64,000 nucleotides of DNA from JAICJR01 sp963848495 (GCA_963848495.1 CAWKDV010000002.1:1240001-1304000); one strand, 5' to 3'. Shown: positions 10,619-18,900, numbered from the stretch's first letter. Notes: generated from the letters alone by a model not told the origin. A program made the numbers and translations.

Positions 10619-10634
10619 CAGTCACCAGTCACCG
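10607..10634. repeat. Heptad tandem array, locus 2 (GTCACCA units)
   Basis: Four copies, GTCACCA x3 plus GTCACCG, at 10607-10634. On the minus strand (GGTGACT) it supplies the TGA stop of the enoyl-CoA hydratase (10631-10629) and the GTG start candidate of the next gene (10618). TGA occurs once per 7-bp unit, so all three frames are closed. Confidence 0.9.
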
Positions 10635-11423
10635 GCCCGCGAAGCGGGCCTCCCGCTTCTCGACGAACGCCGACACGCCCTCGATGAAGTCGTCCGTCCG
10701 CGCCATCTCGTGCTGCAGGTCCGCCTCGAGGTCCAGCTGCTCGTCCATCGTCGGGTAGAGGACGGTGTTGAGCGCCCGCTTGGACGCGGCGTACGAGCGC
10801 GTCGGGCCGCCGGCGAGCTTCGTCACGAGCGCCTCGGCCTCGCTCGCCAGCTCGCCGTCCGGATAGACGTAGTTCACCAGCCCCCAGTCGAGCGCCCGCG
10901 CGGCCGGCACGCGCTCGCCGAGCAGCGCCATCTGGAACGCGCGCGCCTTGCCCACGGCGGCGGGCACGAGGAAGGTGGAGCCGCCGTCGGGCATCAGGCC
11001 GATGTTCACGAAGGCGAGCCCGAAGTAGGCGGACTCGCCGGCCAGCAGGAGGTCGCACGCGAACGCGAGCGACGCGCCGATCCCCACCGCCGGCCCGTTC
11101 ACCGCGGCCACCACCGGCTTCTCCAGCCGCCGGACGCCGGCGATCACCGGGTGGTAGAGCTCGTGCAGCTCCTTGCGCACGTCCGGCCGACCGTCGTCCG
11201 GATGCGCGTCGAAGCCGGCCTTGAGGTCGGCGCCCGACGAGAAGCCGCGGCCCGCGCCGGTGACGAGCACGGCCCTGACCGAGGCGTCGGCGGCGTCCAC
11301 GTCCACCACCTGCCGGAGCTCGGCGCCGAGCTCCGGCGTCCATGCGTTGAGTGAGTCCGGGCGGTTGAGGGTGAGGCGGCCGACGCCCCCCTCCTGCTCC
11401 CAGATCACCGTTTCGTAGCTCAC
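10629..11423 (-). CDS. Enoyl-CoA hydratase/isomerase family protein
   Basis: A 264-residue crotonase-fold protein, the usual family length, that likely hydrates trans-2-enoyl-CoA in fatty acid or related acyl-CoA degradation. Visible marks are VGRLTLNRPDSLNAWTPEL at the start, GRGFSSGADLKAG (first oxyanion-hole segment), VAAVNGPAVGIGASLAFACD with the second oxyanion glycine and AYFGLAFVNIGLMPDGGST. I choose GTG 11423 rather than the upstream ATG because GGAAGGAGA sits 4-5 bp before it and homology starts there. The other beta-oxidation genes are 30 kb away at 41.8-47.3 kb, so it is not in their operon. Confidence 0.88.
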   Translation of the reverse strand: MSYETVIWEQEGGVGRLTLNRPDSLNAWTPELGAELRQVVDVDAADASVRAVLVTGAGRGFSSGADLKAGFDAHPDDGRPDVRKELHELYHPVIAGVRRLEKPVVAAVNGPAVGIGASLAFACDLLLAGESAYFGLAFVNIGLMPDGGSTFLVPAAVGKARAFQMALLGERVPAARALDWGLVNYVYPDGELASEAEALVTKLAGGPTRSYAASKRALNTVLYPTMDEQLDLEADLQHEMARTDDFIEGVSAFVEKREARFAGR

Positions 11424-11436
11424 GCGCTCTCCTTCC

Positions 11437-11457
11437 GCAATCTGCAATCTGCAATCT
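11437..11457. repeat. Heptad tandem array, locus 3 (GCAATCT units)
   Basis: Three perfect GCAATCT copies in the spacer between two divergent genes, 13 bp upstream of the enoyl-CoA hydratase start and 9 bp upstream of ATG 11467. It differs from the other arrays in lying at a start side and in containing no TGA on either strand. Confidence 0.8.
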
Positions 11458-11466
11458 GTCGGAAAT

Positions 11467-12129
11467 ATGCTCGATTCGATGCTGATCGAGGCGCTCGACT
11501 GGCTTGGCCACTCCGGTTTCCGGCTGCGCGCGGGCCGCGCGACGATCTACATCGACCCCTACCGCGTGGCCCCCGACGCCCCCAAGGCGGACCTCATCCT
11601 GGTCACGCACGGCCACTACGACCACTTCTCGCCACAGGACATCGAGCGCCTCTCGCAGAAGGGCACCTGGCTGGTGGCGCCGGCCGCCGTGGCGGAGCGC
11701 GTGAGCGGGCAGGTGGCGTCGATCGCCCCCGGCGAGCTGCTCGAGGAGGAGCTGGTGCGCGGCGTGGGGATAGCCGCGGTGGCCGCCTACAACACCTCGA
11801 AGCGCGACGCCGAGGGCAAGCTCTTCCACCCGCCCGAGGCCGGCTTCGTGGGCTACGACCTGAACGTCCGCGGCGAGCGCCTCTACCACGCGGGCGACAC
11901 GGACGTGATCCCGGAGATGGACGCCGTCGCCGGCGTGGACGTGGCGCTGCTGCCGGTGAGCGGGACCTACGTGATGACCCCCGACGAGGCGGCCGAGGCG
12001 GCCCGCCGGATCGCTCCGAGGGTGGCGGTGCCGATGCACTGGGGAGAGCTCATCGGCACCCGGGAGGACGCTGTAGCTTTCGCCGAGCTGGCGCCGGTCG
12101 AGGTCACGATCATGGAGAAGGTGAGCTGA
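11467..12129 (+). CDS. MBL-fold metal-dependent hydrolase (UPF0173-like)
   Basis: A 220-residue metallo-beta-lactamase-fold hydrolase. It shows the dizinc motif THGHYDHFS (H-x-H-x-D-H) near residue 58, GERLYHAGDTDVI near residue 139 with the bridging aspartate, and AVPMHWGELIG near residue 188 with the last histidine. This short form without the C-terminal beta-CASP domain matches the UPF0173/YtkL group of uncharacterised hydrolases. ATG 11467 and ATG 11479 are both possible starts; the second begins directly at the conserved strand. The stop overlaps the next start in a TGATG arrangement, so it is translationally coupled to the R2lox fusion gene. Confidence 0.87.
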   Translation: MLDSMLIEALDWLGHSGFRLRAGRATIYIDPYRVAPDAPKADLILVTHGHYDHFSPQDIERLSQKGTWLVAPAAVAERVSGQVASIAPGELLEEELVRGVGIAAVAAYNTSKRDAEGKLFHPPEAGFVGYDLNVRGERLYHAGDTDVIPEMDAVAGVDVALLPVSGTYVMTPDEAAEAARRIAPRVAVPMHWGELIGTREDAVAFAELAPVEVTIMEKVS

Positions 12130-13829
12130 TGGACAGGGGTCGGGTAGCGCTCAGGCAGATGGCCGAGGAGGATCCGGAGCTGGCCGCACGGCTCGTGATC
12201 CAGACGCTGCCCGGGGTCGCGGCGCGCATCCCCGGCACCCTCGCCTACGAGATGGACGTGGACGGACTGGGCCGCTGGCTCGTGTCGGTGGTAGACGGCT
12301 CGGCGAAGGTCACCGAGCTGAACGGGCAGTCGGCGAACGGCAACGTGGACTTCCGCCTCAGGCTCGACGCGCGCACGCTGGCGGACCTCGCGGCGGGCGC
12401 GGGCCCGCTGGGCCTGATGCTGTCGGGCCGCCTGCGGGTCAGCGGCAAGCGCCGGCGGGCGCTGCGGCTGCGCGCGCTCGGGTCGCAGCAGCCCACGATG
12501 GGCGAGGTGGCGGCGCAGGGCGGCGAGATCGACCCCGACCTCGTCTACCGCGCGCTCGAGTACCTGATCGACCCGGACTGGACGCGCGGGCACCGATTCG
12601 TGGTCTGCTACGAGCTCACGGGCGAGCATGGCGGGCGCTGGTACGTGCAGATCGCTGACGGCGAGCGCCTGCGCGTGACCAGCGAGGCGCCCGCGAACGG
12701 CGCCGACTGCACCTTCAGCTTCTCCCAGGAGACCTGGGACGGCCTGCTCAGCGGCACGCTCACCCCCACCGACGCCGCCCGCTTCCAGCACACGCAGATG
12801 AGCGGCAGGATCCACTGCGGCACCCTGCTCGGCCGCTGGATCGACCGCTCCCAGGGCCGCGACGACGAGGAGCTAGAGCGTGAGCGCGAGCAGCGCGAGC
12901 TGCAGCAGCGGCGGCTGGGGAGCTGGGGCGGCGCCCAGAACGGTGCCGCCGGAGGCGACGGCCTCATGAGCTACGAGCAGCTCTACGCGCTCTGGGAGCG
13001 CCAAAACTGGAAGGCGCACGAGATCGACTTCAGCGTGGACCGCGAGCACTGGCTCGCCACGCCGCGCGCCTCACAGGTCGACACGGCCTGGAGCCTCGCG
13101 TCCTTCTACATCGGCGAGGAGCGGGTCACGGCCGACCTCGCGCCGTTCCTCACGGCCGCCCCGAGCGGCGAGATCGAGCTGTTCCTCGCCACCCAGCTCG
13201 TCGACGAGGCTCGCCACACGGCGATGTTCGACCGCTTCGGCGCCGAGGTGATGGCGCTGAGCGGCGACGACCTGCGCGGCCGCCTGCGCGAGCTGGAGCA
13301 GACGATGCTCTCGCCCTGGCACGACGTGTTCGACGGCGCGCTGCGCGAGATCTCGAACCAGATCAAGGCGCGGCCCGACGACCTCGACCTGTTCGTCGAC
13401 GGCATCGTGACCTACCACATGGTCATCGAAGGGGTGCTCGCCATGACCGGCCAGCACCTGATCGGGAGCTACATGGAGGAGCACGACCTCTATCCCGGCT
13501 TCCGCCACGGCTTCTCGCTGATCGAGCGCGACGAGCACCGCCACATCGCCTTCGGCGTCCGCTTCCTGAAGGACGCGGTGGAGCAGGAGCCGCGCTACCG
13601 CGAGCGGATCGAGAGCCTCATCGCCGAGCTGGTGCCCCGGGCCGCCACCGCGTTCACGCCGCCCTACGCGGACAGCCCGCGCGAGTTCGTCTCGTACGGC
13701 TACAACTCGCGCCAGATCTACGGCTTCGCGTACCGGAGCCTGAAGCGCCGCATGGGCATCATCGGCCTGGAGTGCCCGCCCCCGGAGGAGATCATGCCGG
13801 GGCCGATCGAGGAGCCGGCGACGGTCTAG
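12129..13829 (+). CDS. SCP2-SCP2-R2lox fusion protein (R2-like ligand-binding oxidase with lipid-binding domains)
   Basis: A 566-residue three-part protein. Residues about 20-115 and 145-240 look like two sterol-carrier-protein-2 (SCP2) folds, with matching strands WLVSVVDGSAKVTEL and WYVQIADGERLRVTSE and a DxDFR/ADCTFSF pattern. A charged linker (about 245-270) leads to a ferritin-like domain of the ribonucleotide-reductase R2 type. Likely Mn/Fe ligands are E330 or E331 (GEER), E360 and H363 (DEARH), E434 (VIEG), and E469 and H472 (RDEHRH), the spacing of R2-like ligand-binding oxidases such as mycobacterial Rv0233. Those proteins bind a long-chain fatty acid and are near 310 residues, so the N-terminal 260 residues are extra. 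Reaction unknown. Confidence 0.82.
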   Translation: MDRGRVALRQMAEEDPELAARLVIQTLPGVAARIPGTLAYEMDVDGLGRWLVSVVDGSAKVTELNGQSANGNVDFRLRLDARTLADLAAGAGPLGLMLSGRLRVSGKRRRALRLRALGSQQPTMGEVAAQGGEIDPDLVYRALEYLIDPDWTRGHRFVVCYELTGEHGGRWYVQIADGERLRVTSEAPANGADCTFSFSQETWDGLLSGTLTPTDAARFQHTQMSGRIHCGTLLGRWIDRSQGRDDEELEREREQRELQQRRLGSWGGAQNGAAGGDGLMSYEQLYALWERQNWKAHEIDFSVDREHWLATPRASQVDTAWSLASFYIGEERVTADLAPFLTAAPSGEIELFLATQLVDEARHTAMFDRFGAEVMALSGDDLRGRLRELEQTMLSPWHDVFDGALREISNQIKARPDDLDLFVDGIVTYHMVIEGVLAMTGQHLIGSYMEEHDLYPGFRHGFSLIERDEHRHIAFGVRFLKDAVEQEPRYRERIESLIAELVPRAATAFTPPYADSPREFVSYGYNSRQIYGFAYRSLKRRMGIIGLECPPPEEIMPGPIEEPATV

Positions 13830-14263
13830 TTGCTTGGGCCGGCGGAGTTCTCGCCGCGGCCGACCTCGAACCAGACCGTGCAGTTCTTGTCGCGCACCAC
13901 GCCCCAGCGCTCCGCGAGCTGATCGATCAGGAACAGGCCCCAGCCGGTGACCTCGTCCTCGGTCGGCCGGCTGGCGTCGGGCTCGAAGCCCGGTCCGTCG
14001 TCGCTGACCTCGATGCGGATCAGCTCAGCCTGGACCACGATCTTCAGGCCGATCGACTCCTCCGGGCCCACGCCGGCGTGCTGGACGCTGTTCTTCACGG
14101 CCTCGGTTACGAGCAGCCGCAGGTCCTGGGCCAGCACTGGGTCCAGCTCTGCATCGAGATTGTCAAGGGCGAGCCTCGCAGCCGTGGCGGCGTACGGCCC
14201 CCCGGCCAGCTCGAACTCGCGCTCGGTTGCGGTAGACAAGGTCCCCTCGACCTCTCCGGACAT
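13826..14263 (-). CDS. Anti-sigma-factor-type ATP-binding protein (HATPase_c, RsbW/SpoIIAB-like)
   Basis: A 145-residue GHKL ATPase domain without a histidine-kinase dimerisation part. The N box is LLVTEAVKNSVQHAG, the G1 box VSDDGPGFEPD and the G2-like segment VTGWGLFLIDQLAERWG. Stand-alone proteins of this size act as Ser/Thr kinases or anti-sigma factors in partner-switching stress regulation. No anti-anti-sigma (STAS) or sigma gene is adjacent, so the partner is unknown. It converges on the R2lox fusion gene with a 4-bp overlap. Confidence 0.85.
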   Translation of the reverse strand: MSGEVEGTLSTATEREFELAGGPYAATAARLALDNLDAELDPVLAQDLRLLVTEAVKNSVQHAGVGPEESIGLKIVVQAELIRIEVSDDGPGFEPDASRPTEDEVTGWGLFLIDQLAERWGVVRDKNCTVWFEVGRGENSAGPSN

Positions 14264-14329
14264 CGGTCTGCGGAAACATATCGTTGTCCCGTCAACGGCA
14301 GCGCGCCCAGGGTGGTCCGGCCGGCTGCT

Positions 14330-14335
14330 TATACT
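14330..14335 (+). promoter_or_regulatory. -10 box (TATACT) of the PAP2 gene, leaderless type
   Basis: TATACT ends 9 bp before the TTG start at 14345, which would put transcription initiation at or next to the start codon. No convincing -35 box is seen. Confidence 0.45.
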
Positions 14336-14344
14336 GGCCGCGCC

Positions 14345-15259
14345 TTGCGGTCGTCCAGCGCCTTACGCACACTCGCGCTGGGTGCCGTGGCGGTCGGCTT
14401 CGCGGCTCCGGTGGTACGCCGGCGGCTTGGGCTGCGGCCGCAGCTCGTCTCGGCGCTCTCGTGGCAGGCCCCCGTGGCGCTCGCGCTCGCCCGGCCGCGC
14501 TCCGCGTGGCGCGACGCCGGCATCTACGCGCTCCAGATGTGGGCCTACCTGGCCCACTACGAGATGCCGAACGACGATCCCGAGCGTCTGCGCCAGCGGC
14601 TGCGGATCGACTATCCGATCAGGGCCGACAGCGCGCTGTTCGCCGGCACCCCGCCCACGCTCCGCCTCCAGCGGTCACTTGGACGCCCGGGGGAGGTGCG
14701 GCGGCACGACCTCGTGCTCGCCTGGGTCCACTGGAGCTGGTTCTTCGTCCCGCACGGCACCTGCGCCTACATCCTGCTCCGGCACCGCTGGCACTTCCCG
14801 CGCGGCGCCGGGATGATGGCCGCCGTCTTCGACGTCGGGCTGCTCGGCTACTGGCTCGTCCCCACGGCGCCGCCCTGGTGGGCGGGTCAGAACGGGAACA
14901 TGCCCCACGTCCGCAGGATGATGGTCGAGGCGGGGGAGCACTTCTGGGGCCGTGCCTGGGGGCCGCTCTTTGATTTCCTTGGCGGTAACCCATTTGCGGC
15001 CATGCCGTCCCTCCACTTCGCAACTTCGGTGATGGCAGCTCACGTGCTGTCGGACGTGGGCAGGGTCCCCGGCGCGCTCGGCTGGACCTACGCGGCCTCG
15101 CTCGGGTTCGCACTCGTGTACCTGGGCGAGCACTACGTGGTGGACCTGCTGGCGGGACTCGGGCTGGCCGAGGGCGTGAGACGGCTCGCGCCGCGTGTCG
15201 AGCCGGCAGTCGCGGCGATCGCCCGCCGCGTGCAGCAACTCGAGCCGGGCGGCGCCTGA
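14345..15259 (+). CDS. PAP2-family membrane phosphatase/phosphotransferase
   Basis: A 304-residue polytopic membrane protein with the phosphatidic-acid-phosphatase signature: AAMPSLHFATSVMAAH (C2, PSxH) and LGEHYVVDLLAGLG (C3, with catalytic histidine and aspartate). The first signature (KxxxxxxRP) is not evident, as in the inositolphosphotransferase-like branch of the family. TTG 14345 is preferred as start because a TATACT -10 box lies just upstream and homology to the first membrane helix starts soon after; GTG 14312 in frame is an alternative. The stop overlaps the next start as TGATG, so it is coupled to the LPG-synthase-like gene and probably works on lipid phosphates in the membrane. 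Confidence 0.82.
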   Translation: MRSSSALRTLALGAVAVGFAAPVVRRRLGLRPQLVSALSWQAPVALALARPRSAWRDAGIYALQMWAYLAHYEMPNDDPERLRQRLRIDYPIRADSALFAGTPPTLRLQRSLGRPGEVRRHDLVLAWVHWSWFFVPHGTCAYILLRHRWHFPRGAGMMAAVFDVGLLGYWLVPTAPPWWAGQNGNMPHVRRMMVEAGEHFWGRAWGPLFDFLGGNPFAAMPSLHFATSVMAAHVLSDVGRVPGALGWTYAASLGFALVYLGEHYVVDLLAGLGLAEGVRRLAPRVEPAVAAIARRVQQLEPGGA

Positions 15260-16416
15260 TGCCCGACGGCCCGGACAACCAGGCCGGTTCCGACAACACG
15301 GTCGAGATCGAGCGCGCCGGCACGCGCCTCATCGGCGATCGCCGCCGGGTGATCACGGTGCTCGCCGCGTTCGTGCTCCTGATCGTCGGGATCTACGTCC
15401 TACTCCCGAAGGTCGTCGGCCTGCACGACGCGGCGGAGCGGCTCGGACACCCTGAGTGGGGCTGGGTGGCGGTCGCGGTGGGGTTCATGGTCTGCTCGTT
15501 CTTCGCCTACGCGGCGCTCTTCCGCGGCATCCTCGGCGGGGGCGACGCGGACGATCCGGTCTACAACCGGCTCGACTTCCGGGTGTCGTTCGGGATCACC
15601 CGCGCGGCGCTCGCCGCCACGACGCTCTTCTCGGCCGCGGGCGCCGGCGGAGTGGCGCTCACCTACTGGGCGCTGCGCAAGGCGGGCATGGAGCGACGGC
15701 GGGCCGCCTGCCGGATGGTGGCCTTCCTCGTGCTCCTGTACTCGGTGTACGCGGGTGCGCTGATCGTCTTCGCCGTCCTCCTGCGGACCGGCGTGCTGAA
15801 CGGCAAGGCGCCCGTGGCCGGCACGATTGTTCCGGCGGGCATCGCGGCGATCTGCTTCGTGGTCGTGGGCCTGCTCGCCCTGATCCCGGGCGACCTCGAG
15901 CGGCGCATCGTGAAGATGGAGGCACGGCCGCGGACCGCTCGGATCGCGCGCCGGCTCGCCACGGGCCCCGCGATCGTTGCCACCGGCGTGCGCACAGCGC
16001 TGTCGAACCTCCGGCACCCGCGTCAGGGCGCGAGTGCAATCGGCGGCGCGCTCGGCTACTGGGGCTCCATGGTGGGAATCCTCTGGGCGAGCTTCCACGC
16101 CTACGGCGGCGGCGTCCCGCTCGGCGTGGTGGTGCAGGGCTTCTTCGTGGGCATGGTCGCGAACCTCGCGCCGTCGCCCGCCGGCGGCGTGGGCACGCTC
16201 GATGCGGGCCTCATCGGCGCCTTCCTGCTGTTCGACATCCCCAGCACCACGGTGTTCCCGGCGGTGCTGACGTTCCGGATCATCGGGTTCTGGCTGCCGA
16301 TCCTGCCGGGCCTGTTGGCCTATGTTCAACTGCGCAGGCGGGTCAATACGTGGCAGGACGACGAGGACCGTCCGAGCTACACTATAAAAAGTAAAGTAAC
16401 GGCGGAGGCCAAGTGA
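15259..16416 (+). CDS. Lysylphosphatidylglycerol-synthase-type transmembrane protein (UPF0104/YbhN family)
   Basis: A 385-residue membrane protein with about eight hydrophobic helices. Family marks are FGITRAALAATTLFSAAGAGG, and near residue 300 the block MVANLAPSPAGGVGTLDAG, which is the hallmark PxPGGxGxxE-like motif of the flippase domain of MprF and YbhN. There is no C-terminal aminoacyl-transferase domain, so it is a stand-alone translocase-like protein, possibly moving a lipid across the membrane. It is coupled to the PAP2 gene upstream (TGATG) and overlaps trxB downstream by 4 bp. Confidence 0.85.
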   Translation: MPDGPDNQAGSDNTVEIERAGTRLIGDRRRVITVLAAFVLLIVGIYVLLPKVVGLHDAAERLGHPEWGWVAVAVGFMVCSFFAYAALFRGILGGGDADDPVYNRLDFRVSFGITRAALAATTLFSAAGAGGVALTYWALRKAGMERRRAACRMVAFLVLLYSVYAGALIVFAVLLRTGVLNGKAPVAGTIVPAGIAAICFVVVGLLALIPGDLERRIVKMEARPRTARIARRLATGPAIVATGVRTALSNLRHPRQGASAIGGALGYWGSMVGILWASFHAYGGGVPLGVVVQGFFVGMVANLAPSPAGGVGTLDAGLIGAFLLFDIPSTTVFPAVLTFRIIGFWLPILPGLLAYVQLRRRVNTWQDDEDRPSYTIKSKVTAEAK

Positions 16417-17411
16417 GCGAGATCGAGAACGTGATCATCATCGGGAGCGGGCCGGCCGGCTACACCGCCGCCCTCTACAGCTCCCGCGCCGATCTGCGTC
16501 CGCTGGTGATCGAGGGCCACCTGTGGGGCGGCCTCCTCCAGCAGACGACGGACGTCGAGAACTACCCGGGCTTCCCCGAGGGGATCATGGGCCCGGAGAT
16601 GATGCAGAGGTTCCGCGACCAGGCGGAGCGCTTCGGCACGCGCTTCATCACCGACGAGGTCACCCGCGTCGAGCTGTCGCGCGACGGCTCGCCGCACCGG
16701 GTCTACGTCGGCGACGAGGAGCACCTGGCGCGCTCGGTGATCCTGTCGATGGGCGCCGAGCCGCGCAAGCTCGGCGTGCCCGGCGAGGAGGAGCTGGCGG
16801 CGCGCGGCGTGTCCTACTGCGCCACCTGCGACGCCGCGTTCTTCCGCGACAAGCCCACGATCGTGGTCGGCGGCGGCGACACCGCGATGGAGGACGCGAT
16901 CTTCCTGTCCAAGTTCGCCAAGAAGGTCGACATCGTCCACCGCCGCGACGACTTCCGCGCCTCCCAGATCATGCTCGACCGCGCCCGCAACACCGAGAAC
17001 ATCGAGTTCGTCACCCCCTTCGTCGTGGACCACTTCGAGGGCCAGGACGGCGGTGCGCTCGAGATCGCGCACCTGCGCAACGCCGAGACCGGCGAGGAGC
17101 GGGCGCTCGAGATCGACGGCGCCTTCGTGGCCATCGGCCACCGGCCGAACTCCAGGATCGTCGAGGGCCAGGTGGAGCTGGACGACCTCGGCTACGTGAA
17201 GACCGAGGGCAAGTCCACCCGCACGGGCGTGCCGGGCGTGTTCGCCGCGGGCGACCTCGTGGACCACACCTACCGCCAGGCCGTCACCGCGGCTGGCAGC
17301 GGCTGTCAGGCGGCGCTCGACGCGGAGTGGTACCTGCGCGACCTCGCGCCGGACCCCGAGGCCCACTGGGCTCACCACGAACCGGTGTCCGAGGGCGCAG
17401 CGCAAAGCTGA
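16413..17411 (+). CDS. trxB: Thioredoxin reductase (NADPH)
   Basis: A 332-residue flavoenzyme that passes electrons from NADPH to thioredoxin. It has the FAD motif IIGSGPAGYTAALYS, the redox-active CATC pair in GVSYCATCDAAFF near residue 137, the NADPH motif VVGGGDTAMEDAIFLSK, and the terminal FAD-binding GVFAAGDLVDHTYRQAVTAAG. Start is GTG 16413, preceded by GGCGGAGGCC and overlapping the previous stop by 4 bp. No thioredoxin gene is adjacent. The C-terminus extends about 10 residues beyond the usual end. Confidence 0.95.
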   Translation: MSEIENVIIIGSGPAGYTAALYSSRADLRPLVIEGHLWGGLLQQTTDVENYPGFPEGIMGPEMMQRFRDQAERFGTRFITDEVTRVELSRDGSPHRVYVGDEEHLARSVILSMGAEPRKLGVPGEEELAARGVSYCATCDAAFFRDKPTIVVGGGDTAMEDAIFLSKFAKKVDIVHRRDDFRASQIMLDRARNTENIEFVTPFVVDHFEGQDGGALEIAHLRNAETGEERALEIDGAFVAIGHRPNSRIVEGQVELDDLGYVKTEGKSTRTGVPGVFAAGDLVDHTYRQAVTAAGSGCQAALDAEWYLRDLAPDPEAHWAHHEPVSEGAAQS

Positions 17412-17513
17412 TCGCTTCCGTACGATCGGCTGACGGCCGCGACCCCAGTACAGAGCCCGCGTAAGAGGCACGCTCTAGAGCTGTTCTCCGGACTGCCGCG
17501 CCACTACGACCGC

Positions 17514-18155
17514 GTGGCGGCGCTGTTCAGCTTCGGCCAGGACCCGCGCTGGCGGCGCGCGATGGTGGAGGCGGTGCGCGCCGCGCCGAGCGACCGCGTG
17601 CTCGACGTGGCCACGGGCACCGGCCTGGTGGCGCGGGCGCTGCGGCGTCGCTACGGCTGCACGGTCGTGGCCCTCGACCAGAGCGAGCAGATGCTCGCGC
17701 GGGCGCGCGCCCTGGTCGGCCCCGAGGTCGAGCTGGTGCGCGGTGAGGCCGAGTCGCTTCCGTTCGCCGATGGGGAGTTCGACGCGCTCACGTTCACCTA
17801 CCTGCTGCGCTACGTCGACGATCCCGCGGCCTGCATGCGCGAGCTCGCGCGGGTGGTGCGCCCCGGCGGGCGCGTTGCGATGCTCGACTTCTACGTGCCG
17901 CGCGGGATCTGGCACCCGCTCTGGGTGCTCTACACGCGCGTCGGCCTGCCGGCGCTCGGCCGGCTCGTGTCGCGCGACTGGTTCCAGGTCGGGCGCTTCC
18001 TCGGGCCGAACATCGGCGGCTTCTGGGAGCGCCATCCGCTGACGGCGGTGATCGAGATGTGGCGGGCCGCAGGGATCGATTCCGTGGAGGCGCGCGTCAT
18101 GAGTGTCGGTGGCGGAGTGGTGGTCTCGGGGGTGAGGCGCGATGGAGGGGCATGA
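17514..18155 (+). CDS. UbiE/MenG-like SAM-dependent methyltransferase, start codon unclear
   Basis: A class I methyltransferase with motif I DVATGTGLVARAL, acidic post-I VALDQSEQ, and LARVVRPGGRVAMLDF, typical of UbiE/MenG-type C-methyltransferases for quinones, though the general family is broad. The first usable start is GTG 17514, giving 213 residues. However the in-frame sequence upstream reads LELFSGLPRHYDR, which matches the conserved N-terminus of the family, and that open frame extends back to 17412 without any ATG, GTG or TTG. Translation may begin at CTG 17430 or CTG 17481, or a base may be wrong. It overlaps the next gene by 14 bp; that neighbour is a UbiA-like membrane protein, which fits a prenyl-lipid pathway. 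Confidence 0.8.
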   Translation: MAALFSFGQDPRWRRAMVEAVRAAPSDRVLDVATGTGLVARALRRRYGCTVVALDQSEQMLARARALVGPEVELVRGEAESLPFADGEFDALTFTYLLRYVDDPAACMRELARVVRPGGRVAMLDFYVPRGIWHPLWVLYTRVGLPALGRLVSRDWFQVGRFLGPNIGGFWERHPLTAVIEMWRAAGIDSVEARVMSVGGGVVVSGVRRDGGA

Positions 18156-18879
18156 CCGGCTCGAGCGGCCCGCCTTCTACGCGCTGTCGCCCGGTGGCTG
18201 GCGCGACCTCGTCACGCTGCTTCACCCGCCCTACACGGCCTGGCACCTGAGCTACGTCGCGCTCGGTGCCGCGGTGGCGCCGGCGGTCCACTCCGACCGC
18301 CTGCTCGCCGCCCTCGGCGCCTTCTTCCTCGGAGTGGGCGTCTGCGCGCATGCGCTCGACGAGCTGCACGACAGGCCGCTCCACACGCGGCTGTCGAACC
18401 GAGTGCTGATCGCGCTCGCCGCGATCAGCCTCGCGGGCGCCGTGGCGATCGGCGTGGCCGGCGTGGCGATCGTCTCCGTTTCGCTGATCCCGTTCGTGGC
18501 CGCGGGGGCGTTCATCGTCGTCGCCTACAACCTCGAGCTGTTCGGCGGGCGCTTCCACGACGACCTCTGGTTCGCGCTCGCCTGGGGCGCCTTCCCGGCC
18601 TTCACGAGCTATTGGGCGAACTCGCTGTCGCTGCGGCCCGAGGGGGTGGCGATCGCAGCCGGCTGCTTCGGGCTGAGCGTCGCCCAGCGCAGGCTGAGCA
18701 CTCCGGTACGCGAGCTGCGCAGGCGGACGCTGTCGGTCTCCGGTGAGCAGGTCCTGCGCGGCGGCGAGACGCGGGAGCTCGACGCCGACGCGATCTCGGC
18801 GCCGCTCGAGGGCGCCCTGAGGGCGCTTTCGGCCGCGCTCGTGCTGGTCGCCGCTGCGGCAGTCGCCGCTCGGCTCTAG
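18142..18879 (+). CDS. Integral membrane protein, UbiA-prenyltransferase-like
   Basis: A 245-residue membrane protein. TLLHPPYTAWHLSYVALGA starts the first helix, and CAHALDELHDRPLHT carries a DxxxD in the position where UbiA enzymes have their first aspartate-rich loop; YNLELFGGRFHDD near residue 130 resembles the second loop. These suggest a divergent UbiA-superfamily member, which is inference from pattern. The last 60 residues are less hydrophobic and end in another helix. It overlaps the preceding methyltransferase by 14 bp, so the two are likely one transcription unit acting on a lipid or quinone. Confidence 0.6.
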   Translation: MEGHDRLERPAFYALSPGGWRDLVTLLHPPYTAWHLSYVALGAAVAPAVHSDRLLAALGAFFLGVGVCAHALDELHDRPLHTRLSNRVLIALAAISLAGAVAIGVAGVAIVSVSLIPFVAAGAFIVVAYNLELFGGRFHDDLWFALAWGAFPAFTSYWANSLSLRPEGVAIAAGCFGLSVAQRRLSTPVRELRRRTLSVSGEQVLRGGETRELDADAISAPLEGALRALSAALVLVAAAAVAARL

Positions 18880-18887
18880 CCGCCTTG

Positions 18888-18893
18888 TAGTGT
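18888..18893 (+). promoter_or_regulatory. -10 box (TAGTGT) of the NTF2-like gene
   Basis: TAGTGT ends 7 bp before ATG 18901, consistent with a leaderless transcript; no Shine-Dalgarno is possible in this spacing. Confidence 0.35.
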
Positions 18894-18900
18894 CCGGAAG

